Position numbers and translations under genes: made by a program | Notes under the pieces: generated by a model | Databases searched by the model: none | What the model was told of the DNA's origin: nothing | Seen by the model: the letters and a program-made list of their open reading frames with translations, nothing else | Assembly (NCBI GenBank): GCA_020638855.1 | Contig: JACKHT010000001.1 | Coordinates: 558,001-622,000, forward strand | Direction of reading: 5' to 3' | Length of the DNA stretch: 64,000 nucleotides | Source of the DNA: Planctomycetota bacterium | GTDB lineage: Bacteria > Planctomycetota > UBA1135 > GCA-002686595 | Shown: piece by piece, positions 9,338-18,560 of the stretch | How the letters are laid out: each line of letters begins with the position of its first letter | Numbering within the stretch: position 1 is the stretch's first letter

Positions 9338-11398
9338 ATGAAACTCGCCCACTTCGAGTTCGACCCCAAGCGCGACCTTCTCGGTGAAGGCCCGTTGAGC
9401 GAAGTCTATCGGGCGCGGGACACCCGCCTCGACCGGGTGGTGGCGCTCAAGATCCTGCGCCCCCAGGTGGAGATCGACCCCCAGGCCGACCAGCGTTTCC
9501 TCAACGAAGCGCGCCACACCGCCGCCCAGGGGCACCCCGGAATCACGACGGTCTACGAGTACGCCCAGATCCCCGACGGCCCCTCCTACATCGCCATGGA
9601 GTTCCTCGAGGGCCGCACCCTCGACAAGATCATCGGCGAACGCAGCCTGACCTACGACGAGTGCTTGCGCATTGCCCTCGCGCTCACCGATGCCTTGGCG
9701 GGTGTGCACAACCACGAGATGATCCACCGGGATCTGAAACCCGCCAACGTGATGCTGCTCAACGATGGTGGCCTCAAGCTGCTCGATTTCGGCATCGCAC
9801 GGGTCAAGAACGAAGCCAGCATCACCCAGCACGGAATGCTGGTGGGCACCGTCCTGTACATGTCGCCCGAGCAGGTTCGTGGCGAAGAGCTCGATGCGCG
9901 TTCGGACATCTTTTCGTTGGGCGCACTGCTGTACCACCTGACCACGGGCGAACTGCCCTACCCCGGAACGAGCTTCCCCCAGGTGTGCATGGCCATCCTC
10001 GACGGCGAACCGCGGCGCAAACCCAGCGAGATTCGCCAGGGCTTCCCGCCCGCGCTCGAACATTTCCTGCTGCAGTGCATGGAGCGCGACCGCAACGATC
10101 GCTTCGCAAACGCCAGCAAGGCCCACGATGCGCTGCTGGTCTTGCAGCACCAATTGACCAACCGGGTTCCTCTAGGTCTGCGCGGTACGCTGTTCCTGCC
10201 GCCCTTTGCCTGCCCGCAGGACGATGCTTGCACGGTCATCGCGGGTGCCTTGCGCAAGGATGCCGCCGCTGAGCTGGCCCGCAACAAGGGGCTGCAGGTG
10301 GTGCTGGAAGAGCCCGATCCTTCGATGGGCGCGGGGGCCTTCGTCCTGCGCGCCGCGCTGCGCGTGAGGGGCGGCGAGGGACACCTGGATCTGGAACTTC
10401 GATCTTTGGCGGGTGGGGACCCGCTGAAGGAAACCTTTGAAGCTCAAGACGACGACGAGTGGGCCCTGCAAGAAGCCCTAGCCCGGGGTGTGGTACGCTT
10501 TGTGCGCCGCGGACTCACCAGCGGCATGGCGGGCGAGGGCTCGGACCAGGGCGAACAAGCCATCCAAATCACGCACAAGGCGCGGCGCATCATCCACAAG
10601 GGCACCTCGAAACACCTGCTGATCGGTGTATCGCTCCTGCGCCAAGCCCTCGAAGTCGATCGCTACTGCGCGCTCACCCACGCCATCTTGGCCGAAGCCA
10701 AAGTGCGCAAGTTCCTCTACTGGGAGGGCGATCCGTCGTTCCTTGAGGAAGCCCGCGAACACGCTGCCCGCTCGCTCACCCTTGACGCCAACTGCGCCGA
10801 AGCCCACACCGCACTGGGCTTTGCCTACCACCTATCGGGGCACTCCGAGGATGCCCGCCGTGAGTACCGCTTGGCGATTCGGCTGAACCCCGGCGAATGG
10901 TTTGCCCACCGCCTGCTCGGCACGGCGCTGGTCCGCGAGGGCAACCTGCTCAACGCCGAGCCAGCCCTGCGCCAGGCGATCCGCCTCCGCCCCCAGTACA
11001 TCGCCTGCTACGATCACCTCTACAACGTCCTGCGCAACCTCGACCGCCGCGAGGAAGCCACCGCGCTGGCCGAACAAGGCCTGCAAGCCGCTCGCATGTA
11101 CCTCAAGGACGTGCCCGACGACCTCGAAGCCCGCCTCCACTTGGGCCACCTGGCCGCCCGCTTGGGAGACAAGGAAGGCGCGCTGCTCGCCGCCAAACAG
11201 TCGCTGCAGCTCGCTCCCAAAGACGGCTACACCCACTTCCACGTGGCCACCATCCGCGCCATCTGTGGCGACGCCGACGGCGCCCTCGACGCCCTGCGCA
11301 CCGCCCAAGACCGCGGCTACTACCTCAAGAGCGAACTCGGCAACTCCGACCTCGACCTACTGCGCGGCCGCGAGGCTTTCGAAGCCTTGGCGTCGTAA
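9338..11398 (+). CDS. Ser/Thr protein kinase with TolB-like and TPR domains
   Basis: The N-terminal 265 residues form a Hanks-type kinase. Visible are the glycine loop LGEGPLSEVY (15-24), the ATP-anchoring Lys38 in VALKIL, catalytic Asp132 in HRDLKPAN, DFG at 150-152 and the activation segment ending YMSPEQ. All catalytic residues are present. A middle region (about 280-400) resembles the TolB-like segment of sensor proteins (LFLPPFACPQDD, a domain ending near ALQEALARGVV). The rest, to 686, is TPR-like helical pairs. There is no transmembrane helix, so it is probably cytoplasmic, unlike PknB. The start lacks a ribosome binding site and follows a C-rich leader. It is monocistronic, ending at a strong terminator. 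Confidence 0.93.
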   Translation: MKLAHFEFDPKRDLLGEGPLSEVYRARDTRLDRVVALKILRPQVEIDPQADQRFLNEARHTAAQGHPGITTVYEYAQIPDGPSYIAMEFLEGRTLDKIIGERSLTYDECLRIALALTDALAGVHNHEMIHRDLKPANVMLLNDGGLKLLDFGIARVKNEASITQHGMLVGTVLYMSPEQVRGEELDARSDIFSLGALLYHLTTGELPYPGTSFPQVCMAILDGEPRRKPSEIRQGFPPALEHFLLQCMERDRNDRFANASKAHDALLVLQHQLTNRVPLGLRGTLFLPPFACPQDDACTVIAGALRKDAAAELARNKGLQVVLEEPDPSMGAGAFVLRAALRVRGGEGHLDLELRSLAGGDPLKETFEAQDDDEWALQEALARGVVRFVRRGLTSGMAGEGSDQGEQAIQITHKARRIIHKGTSKHLLIGVSLLRQALEVDRYCALTHAILAEAKVRKFLYWEGDPSFLEEAREHAARSLTLDANCAEAHTALGFAYHLSGHSEDARREYRLAIRLNPGEWFAHRLLGTALVREGNLLNAEPALRQAIRLRPQYIACYDHLYNVLRNLDRREEATALAEQGLQAARMYLKDVPDDLEARLHLGHLAARLGDKEGALLAAKQSLQLAPKDGYTHFHVATIRAICGDADGALDALRTAQDRGYYLKSELGNSDLDLLRGREAFEALAS

Positions 11399-11439
11399 CC
11401 CAGTTTGGAGCGGGGAGACGCTCATAGTCGGCATCCGCG

Positions 11440-11481
11440 CCGGGCGGGGGTGCCCCAACGATCCCCCGCCCGGTTCTTTTT
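11440..11481 (+). terminator. Rho-independent terminator of the kinase gene
   Basis: A perfect 11-bp stem (CCGGGCGGGGG at 11440-11450 with 11463-11473) has a 12-nt loop and is followed directly by TTCTTTTT (11474-11481). It is the clearest intrinsic terminator in the window. Confidence 0.9.
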
Positions 11482-11486
11482 GGGAA

Positions 11487-12410
11487 TCACTCCGGACGCA
11501 GGTCGGTGCTCGCCTCGACGAATTCGAGCAAGCGACCGCCTGTTGGATCGCCCGGCTTGCCACATTCGTAGTCGGCGGTGAAGTGATTCTTGCCTTCCAA
11601 GGTGATGGCCTCGGCAGGAGCTCCGGTGGCGGCGATCGACTCGGCCATGCGCTTGCTGAGTGCAATGGAAGAGGCGCGGCCTCCCGCGGCGCTCACGAAT
11701 AGGTAGTGCACGGCCGGATTGGCCTCACCCGCATGGGTTGTGGGCGAAGCGTCGCGGAGACCCGCCGATTCGGTCCCGAAGTTGGTTTCGATGTAGGGTT
11801 TGTACATGCCGCCTTCGGCCACCTTGGCGAGCAAGTCGTAAGCCCCGCCGCTCCAACACACCACCCCGCGCAATACCTCGGGGCGCAGTCCGAACTTCGC
11901 CAACGGACGCGGGTCGAGCCCCACCATCGAAACGATGTGGCAGCCCGCCGAATGTCCCATAAGGACCATGCGGTCGGGCGACCCCCCGTATTCGGCGATG
12001 TGATCGTGCACCCATCGGATCGCCGCCGCCACGTCGTCCACTTGAGCGGGGTGTTGGGCCTCACCGCTCAAACGGTAGTTGACGCTCACGAGCAGGATTC
12101 CGTTCTCATTGAGGAACTTCGGCTTGTAGGAGACTTCCGACTTGTCGCCCTTGGCCCACTCGCCACGGTGCACATAGATCACCACCGGAGCCAGGTGCGC
12201 GGCTTCGGGTGAGTAGATGTCGAGCGATTGGGAATCCCCGGCACCCTCCAGGTAGGGTACGTTCCAAGTGATACGACTACCCACAGCCACGACTGGGGAA
12301 CGGGGAGGACGATCGGCTTTGGTGGCTGCCTGGGGGCTTCCTGTGCGCAACCCAGCGTATGCCGCCCACCCGGCCAAGGCGCATAGGATCAGGATGGTGA
12401 AGTACTTCAT
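11487..12410 (-). CDS. Secreted or anchored alpha/beta hydrolase (esterase/lipase-like)
   Basis: This 307-aa protein starts at 12410 with MKYFTILILCALAGWAAYAG, a signal peptide or anchor. The hydrolase core follows: strand VVIYV, the oxyanion region HRGEW, nucleophile motif GHSAGCH, and near the C-terminus the acid and a GKNHF motif supplying the histidine. It resembles the carboxylesterase/kynurenine-formamidase-like group (BD-FAE type). These normally have HGGxW; the Gly-to-Arg change in HRGEW is unusual and could alter activity. The upstream gene ends 10 nt before its start, so the two form an operon. Confidence 0.85.
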   Translation of the reverse strand: MKYFTILILCALAGWAAYAGLRTGSPQAATKADRPPRSPVVAVGSRITWNVPYLEGAGDSQSLDIYSPEAAHLAPVVIYVHRGEWAKGDKSEVSYKPKFLNENGILLVSVNYRLSGEAQHPAQVDDVAAAIRWVHDHIAEYGGSPDRMVLMGHSAGCHIVSMVGLDPRPLAKFGLRPEVLRGVVCWSGGAYDLLAKVAEGGMYKPYIETNFGTESAGLRDASPTTHAGEANPAVHYLFVSAAGGRASSIALSKRMAESIAATGAPAEAITLEGKNHFTADYECGKPGDPTGGRLLEFVEASTDLRPE

Positions 12411-12420
12411 GTTCGTCGGA

Positions 12421-14364
12421 TCAGAGCAAGATGGGAGCCACCGAATTGCCGAGCCATGCGCGGCCTGAGGGCTCGATGACCAGCGTTTGGATGTGAAGCG
12501 GCCGGCCGCGCAACGCGGAGGCAGCCCCCAACGGAAGGACAAAATCGATCCATCCATCCGCGGGCACCGTGCCCATGGGGAAGCGCCGCACCACGCTGGT
12601 CGGGTCGACGAACAACATGCCTAGCGAAGCATAGAGCTGGAAGGTGGGTCGCAGCCCCATGGTCACGAACACTTGGCTCCCCGCAGGTGCGGTCTGCAAC
12701 AAATGCAACGGCGCCGCGATGGGTTGCAGCCGCGAGAACTCGGGGAAGCGCGAGAACGTAGATAGGGACCCGTGTGCCGAGTAGGTGTAGAGGTGCGTGT
12801 CAGTGAGCGCGTAGCCGCACGACGAGTTGGCGTCCAAGCCGACGAAGTTTCCTCGGATCGCACGGGAACTCCAGACGTTGTTCATCAACCCGAAGCCTTG
12901 CAAGGCGCGCCCGTCGAAGGCCACGATCGTCTGCCTCCACACATCGTGATCGGTCCAGGCCGGACCGTGAACCGTTCCAGACCAGCGGTCGAGCACCGGA
13001 TCGAACAGATAGCTTCGCACCCCGTCGAGCGCGACAAAGACATCGCCCGAAGTCGGAGCCAGAAACTGAAAGCTTGTTTGACAGGCCTGGCTGTGCCACT
13101 TTCCATGCCTCCCGGAAAGCGCTTGGTAGCCGGCCGTGTCCGCGACCACCACCACATTGCGTAGCACCTGCCGTTGGGATTGCGAGGTCAGCACAAGCGG
13201 GTCCGACCAGGTTCCCTCGACCAAGTTGAGCGCGAAGCCCTGGGCGCCATTTTCGGCCCAAACCATGGCCGCATTGGTGTTGGTTGAATAGGTTCCGGGC
13301 AGCAACTGCGAGAACTCGCCGCGTACCACGGAAAACCCCAGCACCCCCGTGCTGTCCTGCACCAACAGCACTTCGTCGTTGACATCCACCTGAGGTGCCG
13401 ACTGCAGGGTGCGCGCCACGAATCGGTTTTGGCCACTGGAGTACGCCACCACATCGGGCCCTCCGGACTCAACCAAGGCCACGTACCGTCCTGCGTCGAG
13501 TTGGTACCCAGCCGGTGGTTGGACGCTGACGAAGTCTCCGGTGCACGGACTGTACGCCCAAAGGTCGCCGGCGCCTTCGAACATGGCGTAGCCGCGTTGG
13601 TGGCTGAGCAGTTGCGCGGCGGGCAGGCTCTGGCTCGCCCAACGATTGAGATGCGCGGAAAAGCCCACCACCTGCTGGGAGTCCCACGCGATCCCCACGT
13701 CTCCGTTGGCCCGCACGGAGGAGCCCGCTTGGAGGCTTGGTCCGGGGACAAAGTCGCCCACATTCGCGCTCACGCCATAGATGTCTCCCCCATCGCGCAC
13801 CATCGCCACGGTCTGCCCCACCACCACCTCGGGTCCTGGGAGCGCCAGGGTTTGGTGGTGCCAAGTGCCATCGAACGCACCGAACGCCCAAAGATCCGTA
13901 CCCACTTCGGCCAACGCCATCCAACAACTCGAGACCGAAGCATGGTGGAGCGTAGGAACCGCCGCGAGCGTAAGTGTTTCCAGTTTCCCGGTGCGGGTGG
14001 CGTACCCGTGCAACGTTGTGCCATCGACAACCAACACAAACGCGTTGAATTGGATCACTTGGGCCCCCGGGGCTACGGGGACGATCGTCCATGCACGGGT
14101 GATGGCGGACCACAAGTACACGTGGCTTTGGGTCTGCATCGTGACCGAAGTACCCAGGCTGCGGACCGAACTTTGGCCCTGAAAATTGGGCGGCAAGGCC
14201 AGCTCATCCCACCCACTGGGTCCGGCCTCTAGCTGGGTTGCATCAGCCGCAAGGGGGGAGCGCGGCACGGGGTTCCCCACCACCTGGGCTCCTGCGGGTG
14301 AAGTCAGGAGCACGGCGCAAAGGATGGCAACGCCTGGAGCCCACCAGCGCTGCAGCCGACGCAT
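12421..14364 (-). CDS. Large secreted protein of unknown function, probably beta-propeller
   Basis: The start at 14364 (MRRLQRWWAPGVAILCAVLL, ending in AGAQ) gives a standard signal peptide, so I prefer it to earlier in-frame starts. The mature protein (about 610 residues) consists of roughly 45-60 residue units with recurrent Trp, Tyr and Gly strands, such as DLWAFGAFDGTWH and DLWAYSPCTGDF. This resembles Kelch/WD-like blades, although no classical motif can be assigned. The last 90 residues contain a domain like the C-terminus of the FG-GAP protein at 1817-3421. It lies 10 nt upstream of the hydrolase gene, so an extracytoplasmic partnership is plausible. Confidence 0.75.
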   Translation of the reverse strand: MRRLQRWWAPGVAILCAVLLTSPAGAQVVGNPVPRSPLAADATQLEAGPSGWDELALPPNFQGQSSVRSLGTSVTMQTQSHVYLWSAITRAWTIVPVAPGAQVIQFNAFVLVVDGTTLHGYATRTGKLETLTLAAVPTLHHASVSSCWMALAEVGTDLWAFGAFDGTWHHQTLALPGPEVVVGQTVAMVRDGGDIYGVSANVGDFVPGPSLQAGSSVRANGDVGIAWDSQQVVGFSAHLNRWASQSLPAAQLLSHQRGYAMFEGAGDLWAYSPCTGDFVSVQPPAGYQLDAGRYVALVESGGPDVVAYSSGQNRFVARTLQSAPQVDVNDEVLLVQDSTGVLGFSVVRGEFSQLLPGTYSTNTNAAMVWAENGAQGFALNLVEGTWSDPLVLTSQSQRQVLRNVVVVADTAGYQALSGRHGKWHSQACQTSFQFLAPTSGDVFVALDGVRSYLFDPVLDRWSGTVHGPAWTDHDVWRQTIVAFDGRALQGFGLMNNVWSSRAIRGNFVGLDANSSCGYALTDTHLYTYSAHGSLSTFSRFPEFSRLQPIAAPLHLLQTAPAGSQVFVTMGLRPTFQLYASLGMLFVDPTSVVRRFPMGTVPADGWIDFVLPLGAASALRGRPLHIQTLVIEPSGRAWLGNSVAPILL

Positions 14365-15454
14365 GGCGGCCCTCCACGCATAGGGTGTCGCGATGCAACT
14401 CGTCGAAAAACGCTGCACAAACGGGTGGGGTGGCCGCAGGTACGCCGCTCGACACCATTGCCCGGTGTGCGATTGGGATGCCTGGTTGGGGTCGGCGGAA
14501 ACTGGGCAAACGTTTCGTTGGCCAAGAAAAATTTGGTGCATCATCGGAGAGTGGGACCTGAGGATCGTCGGAAAAGCGCCTACGTGCGGCGCGCTGGACC
14601 CCTCCAACGCGGGGGCATGGCCCAAGTTCATCGCGATTGCGGATTTCCGGATTTACCCAACCTTCCCTGCTTCCCGCCCGAAATGTCCTGTCGCCACCGA
14701 TATCCGGACTGCACCGCCGCCAAGCTTGACAACCGAGCCATCCGTCGGATTCCCACGTGCCTAGATGGAGCGCGCAGCCCGCTAGCCTCTCGCGCGAGAG
14801 TACGCACCTTGGCCGCCGATCAGCGGAGAGGCCATCCCCACAAACCCAAGCTTTGTTTTGTATGCGCCGGGGACAGTGACTCCTGTGCCACCGCGAATCC
14901 AAACCACTTAGCGATGCAAGCCGCTCCACTCGGCCCGTCGCGGGGTGATGCCAAGCAGTCTCGAGAGGCGGAGGGACGCAGGCACCCATGGATTGGACGG
15001 ACTGCACGGTCGGAGTCACTCGCCATGCACCGACCTTTCTATGCGAACAGCTTCCGAGGAGACACTCCCCACTGAGCCGCAACATCCATCCGATCCCTAC
15101 CCTTCCGTTGACGGTAGCCTGGGCTTCGATGGCTCTGCGTCCGAAGCAAACCCTGGAACCATCGACCACGACTCTCGGCGTTACGGAATCCCCACAACAA
15201 ACCACCTTCGGGTGCTGCAACCCATGCTTGGCCCGCCTCCAACTCGGCCGCAGTCGGTGTTCGATGGGGCTTGGGGCGTTGGTACATGAATTGCTGGTGC
15301 CTGCCGTCGTGTCCCAGTCCGATCGGTGCGGCCCATTCGCCGGGCAGGACTCTTCCGACCCGGAGGAGCTTGGATGCGACCGCCCCCCAGCCGGTTTGAT
15401 CCGTTCCTTTGCCGACCGCCTAACAAGCGTTGCGCACCTCTCCATCCTCGTCCG
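14365..15454. other. 1.09-kb divergent intergenic region
   Basis: This region lies between two divergently read genes and must hold both promoters. A long minus-strand frame runs through it, but its translation is rich in Cys, Trp and Arg, has no domain and overlaps the secreted-protein gene, so I treat it as chance. A perfect 14-bp palindrome, CTCTCGCGCGAGAG, lies at 14787-14800 and could be an operator. I looked for a cobalamin riboswitch ahead of the TonB receptor and found none, and saw no Fur-like box. Confidence 0.5.
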
Positions 15455-17641
15455 ATGACGCTCCACCTATCGCACGTTTTGCCAAGCAACCTGCCGGGCA
15501 CACTCCCCTACCGATCCCTTGTCCTAGGCCTAACGTGCCTAGTTTCGGCGTGGTGTCCGACCGTCACCGCCCAGGAACAAGCGACGCCGATCCAACCGCC
15601 CCAAGTGCCAACCACCGCGCCGCAAGAAGCCCCGCAGCAGGCCCCAAGAACCAAGAACGCAGCCTCCAACCTACCTTCCCTCGCCGACATCGTGGTGAGC
15701 GCCGTTGCCGGCGTGCCGCTGAACTACGCGGGAGGGCGCGACCAGGTCGACAAGGACGTGCTCGACGCCTATCCCGACAAGGAAGCCGGCAGCGTGCTGC
15801 GCCGCGTCCCAGGGGTGTACTTCATCCCCGAAAATGGCAACGACGCACGCATCCACATCGGTTTGCGCGGCAACGACCCACGTCGTTCCGGGTTGACGGC
15901 GGTGCTCGTCGACGGGATTCCTGTGGCCGAAGCGCCTTATGGGAACACCGACATCGATGGGTTGCCGATCGCTTTGGAGCGGGTCGACCGGGTGGACGTC
16001 ATCCGTGGCGGAGCTTCGGTGCGCTACGGGCCGAATGCAGCGGGGGGCGTGGTGAATTTCTTGACCGCAGACGTGCCGCTCACCCCGCAGATGACGACCG
16101 GATTCCGGGTGGGGAGCTTCGGGGAACGGTCCATGTGGACCTCGGTAGGCGGAACCTACGGCCGGCTCGGTGCCCTCGTGAACGGGGTGTACAAGGAGGG
16201 TGACGGTTTCCGAGAGCGCGGGGACTACTCAGACCGCGATGGCTCGATCAAGCTGCGCTACGCGCTGAGCGACACGGAAGCACTGCAAGCCTACTTCAGT
16301 CGCTTCTCGGAGCCCCACGCCAACCAGTCAGGAGGTCTCTCGCAGGCGGACTACGACGCCGACCCCTGGCAGTCCACCCGCCAGGACAACTTCTTCCGTT
16401 TTGACACCAACCGCTATGTAGTCCAATACGAACGTCAGATCGATGAGGACACCCGCTTCGAGCTGCGTACCTGGCTGCAGGAAGGCACGCGCATCTTGGC
16501 CGATGTACGACCGGTTTTGGCGCCCTACACGCAAGCCCGGGCTCAGAACTCTGCCTTTTCCTCGAAGGCTATCGAAGCGCTGTATGGCTGGTCGGACGAA
16601 ATCGGCGGACTGCAGCACACTTTCTTCCACAGTGCGCGATACCTACAGGAGACCAACGACGAACTCTACACCCGTTCGGACTTGCTCACCGGGGCTCCGC
16701 TGGACCCCGACCTGAATGCCAATTTTGAGGGTCGTGCCTTCGCTCTCTTCAACGAGGACCGCATCGCGTTGAACGACCAATTGGACTGGGCCCTCGGATT
16801 CCGCGTGGAAAGCATCGGGATGAGTGGGGTGTCCAACGAAGACCAGAACCAAATCTTCAAGAACTACGACGTGTTCCTGCCTGAGACCTCGCTCACCTGG
16901 CAATTGCAGCCCGAAACGGCGGTTTACGCGAGCTACCAACAGACGTTCTACCCCCCGCAATACGAGACCGGGTTCGATCCAGCCAGCGTCCTGTACGCCC
17001 CGATCGACCCCGAGTCAGCCGATGCCTATGAGCTGGGACTTCGTTCGCGGGAGATCGATGGTCTGGAAGCGACGTTGGCGGCTTTCTATACCCACTACGC
17101 CGACAAGATCGACTTCCTCAACACCCCCGATGGCAAAGTACCGATCAATTCGGGCAACGCCCGCAGCGTAGGGGTCGAAGCTTCGCTCTCCTACGACTTG
17201 GGGGTTCCATTTGCTGCGCTGGAAGGCCTGTCCACCTATGCCACCCTGACCGAGCAGAGTTCCAAGATCACCAGCGGGGACAACGACGGCAACGACACGC
17301 CCGACGCCCCGCGTCACTTGGCGAGTTGGGGGCTCCTGTACCAGCACTTCGCATCGGGCCTGTGGGGGCGGTTGGGGGGTTCGTACTCCTCGTCTTCGTT
17401 CCGCGATGCCGCCAACACCCCGGTAGGCACCGCCGACGGGTTGAACGGTCCGGTTCCAGCGTTCACCTTGTGGGACGCAGCCGTCGGCTGGCGGGAGCGA
17501 GCCGATGGGTCGGGCTTTTCGGTCGCGGTCGGGGTCACCAACGCGCTCGATGAAGATTACTTCCGCCGCTTTGCCACGGGGATCTATCCAGGGGCTCCGC
17601 GGCAATACTCGGCGACGATCTCCTACACTCTCTACTTCTAA
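15455..17641 (+). CDS. TonB-dependent outer-membrane receptor (siderophore/ferric-citrate type)
   Basis: This 728-aa protein imports a ligand across the outer membrane using TonB energy. After a signal peptide (cleavage near VTAQEQ) and a Pro/Gln-rich spacer comes a TonB-box-like DIVVSA. The plug domain follows (about residues 85-210: VLRRVPGVYF, IGLRGNDPRRS, VLVDGIPV, ERVDRVDVIRGGASVRYGPNAAGGVVNF), then a barrel ending in the terminal aromatic YTLYF. The plug resembles FecA-like receptors. A binding protein, permease and ATPase follow directly, so an iron complex or cobalamin is the likely ligand; the sequence does not decide which. The start has no ribosome binding site. Confidence 0.92.
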   Translation: MTLHLSHVLPSNLPGTLPYRSLVLGLTCLVSAWCPTVTAQEQATPIQPPQVPTTAPQEAPQQAPRTKNAASNLPSLADIVVSAVAGVPLNYAGGRDQVDKDVLDAYPDKEAGSVLRRVPGVYFIPENGNDARIHIGLRGNDPRRSGLTAVLVDGIPVAEAPYGNTDIDGLPIALERVDRVDVIRGGASVRYGPNAAGGVVNFLTADVPLTPQMTTGFRVGSFGERSMWTSVGGTYGRLGALVNGVYKEGDGFRERGDYSDRDGSIKLRYALSDTEALQAYFSRFSEPHANQSGGLSQADYDADPWQSTRQDNFFRFDTNRYVVQYERQIDEDTRFELRTWLQEGTRILADVRPVLAPYTQARAQNSAFSSKAIEALYGWSDEIGGLQHTFFHSARYLQETNDELYTRSDLLTGAPLDPDLNANFEGRAFALFNEDRIALNDQLDWALGFRVESIGMSGVSNEDQNQIFKNYDVFLPETSLTWQLQPETAVYASYQQTFYPPQYETGFDPASVLYAPIDPESADAYELGLRSREIDGLEATLAAFYTHYADKIDFLNTPDGKVPINSGNARSVGVEASLSYDLGVPFAALEGLSTYATLTEQSSKITSGDNDGNDTPDAPRHLASWGLLYQHFASGLWGRLGGSYSSSSFRDAANTPVGTADGLNGPVPAFTLWDAAVGWRERADGSGFSVAVGVTNALDEDYFRRFATGIYPGAPRQYSATISYTLYF

Positions 17642-17654
17642 TGTACTTCTAATG
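17633..17654 (+). repeat. 11-bp tandem duplication across a gene junction
   Basis: TACTTCTAATG occurs twice in direct succession (17633-17643 and 17644-17654). The first copy supplies the receptor stop, the second supplies the start of the binding-protein gene. The duplication leaves a 3-codon ATG frame between the two genes. Confidence 0.85.
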
Positions 17655-18557
17655 CGCTGGCCGGAAGCAACCTTTGGCGCACCTCGGTTTACGATAGTCT
17701 TGGCGGTCGTAGTTGGGCTCGCAGGCTGCGGCCATCGCCCTGCGCAGCAAACATCGTCCAATGGTCCACAGCGCATTGTGGCATTGACCGTAGGGGCCGT
17801 GGATTCGTTGGCGCTATTGGGCGAACTCGGGCGCGTCGTGGCGGTCGAGGCAGACTGCTTCGTCCCCGGGACCGAATCGATGGTCAAGATCCGGAACGAC
17901 GACCACGCCGGGCCTTCGAAAGCGCTCAACGTCGAAGCGGTGTTGGCGCTTTCCCCCGATCTGGTGATTGCCAAAGAAAGCTTGCGGTCGGCCCTAGGCG
18001 GTCGCGGGGTGCGGATTCAGTGGGTCTCCAACAAGTCTGGACTGGAAACGATCGTGCCGTTCCTTCGCGAACTGGGTCAGGAATTGGGAGTGCCTGAGCA
18101 TGCCGAGACCGTGATTGCAGCGATGCAGGCAAAGATCGACCGCATACGCCAGCGTGTCGCCGGACAACCGCCGGTCAAGGTGTACTACGAGGCCGGCGGC
18201 ATGGGCCGCACGGCGGGCAGTGGCACGGTCATCGACGACATGCTGCGCTTGGCGGGAGGCACCAACATCGCCGGCGACTTGGCCTTGGCCAACCCGATCC
18301 TCACCGCCGAAGCGATCGTGGCGGCCAATCCCGACGTGATTGTGCTATCTCCCTGGTGCGATCCGCCGTCCGAGATTGGCAAACGACCCGGGTGGGATCG
18401 GATCAGAGCGGTGCAGTCCGGACGCGTGTTCCAGATCCCCGAGCGCGACCGCAAGGTGCAATACCCCTCCCCCAGTTGCGTCGACGGTTGCGAAGCGATG
18501 TTGGTGCCATGGTTGCACCCAGGGCTTGCGGCGCCAACACAAGGCGAGGGCCGTTAG
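17652..18557 (+). CDS. ABC transporter substrate-binding lipoprotein (BtuF/FhuD type)
   Basis: This 301-aa protein starts at 17652 and has a lipobox (VVGLAGC), so it is a lipoprotein rather than a soluble periplasmic protein. The fold is that of helical-backbone binding proteins (Peripla_BP_2). The N-lobe has RIVALTVGAVDSLALLG and LALSPDLVIA; a long linking helix follows (about 135-165); the C-lobe has KVYYEAGGMGRTAGSGTVID and NPDVIVLSPW. It should hand the receptor's ligand to the FecCD-type permease. The gene starts 10 nt after the receptor stop and the permease follows 3 nt after its own stop. Confidence 0.88.
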   Translation: MRWPEATFGAPRFTIVLAVVVGLAGCGHRPAQQTSSNGPQRIVALTVGAVDSLALLGELGRVVAVEADCFVPGTESMVKIRNDDHAGPSKALNVEAVLALSPDLVIAKESLRSALGGRGVRIQWVSNKSGLETIVPFLRELGQELGVPEHAETVIAAMQAKIDRIRQRVAGQPPVKVYYEAGGMGRTAGSGTVIDDMLRLAGGTNIAGDLALANPILTAEAIVAANPDVIVLSPWCDPPSEIGKRPGWDRIRAVQSGRVFQIPERDRKVQYPSPSCVDGCEAMLVPWLHPGLAAPTQGEGR

Positions 18558-18560
18558 CCG

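Noticed and set aside
14632..15454. Cobalamin riboswitch before the TonB receptor
   Set aside because: The GGTGCC near 15294 is not followed by the conserved core (GGGAA, CCCGC-ACTGT) or by a B12 box at the expected distance.
14243..15466. 407-codon minus-strand frame in the divergent region
   Set aside because: Cys/Trp/Arg-rich translation with no domain, overlapping a well-supported gene; typical chance frame in GC-rich DNA.
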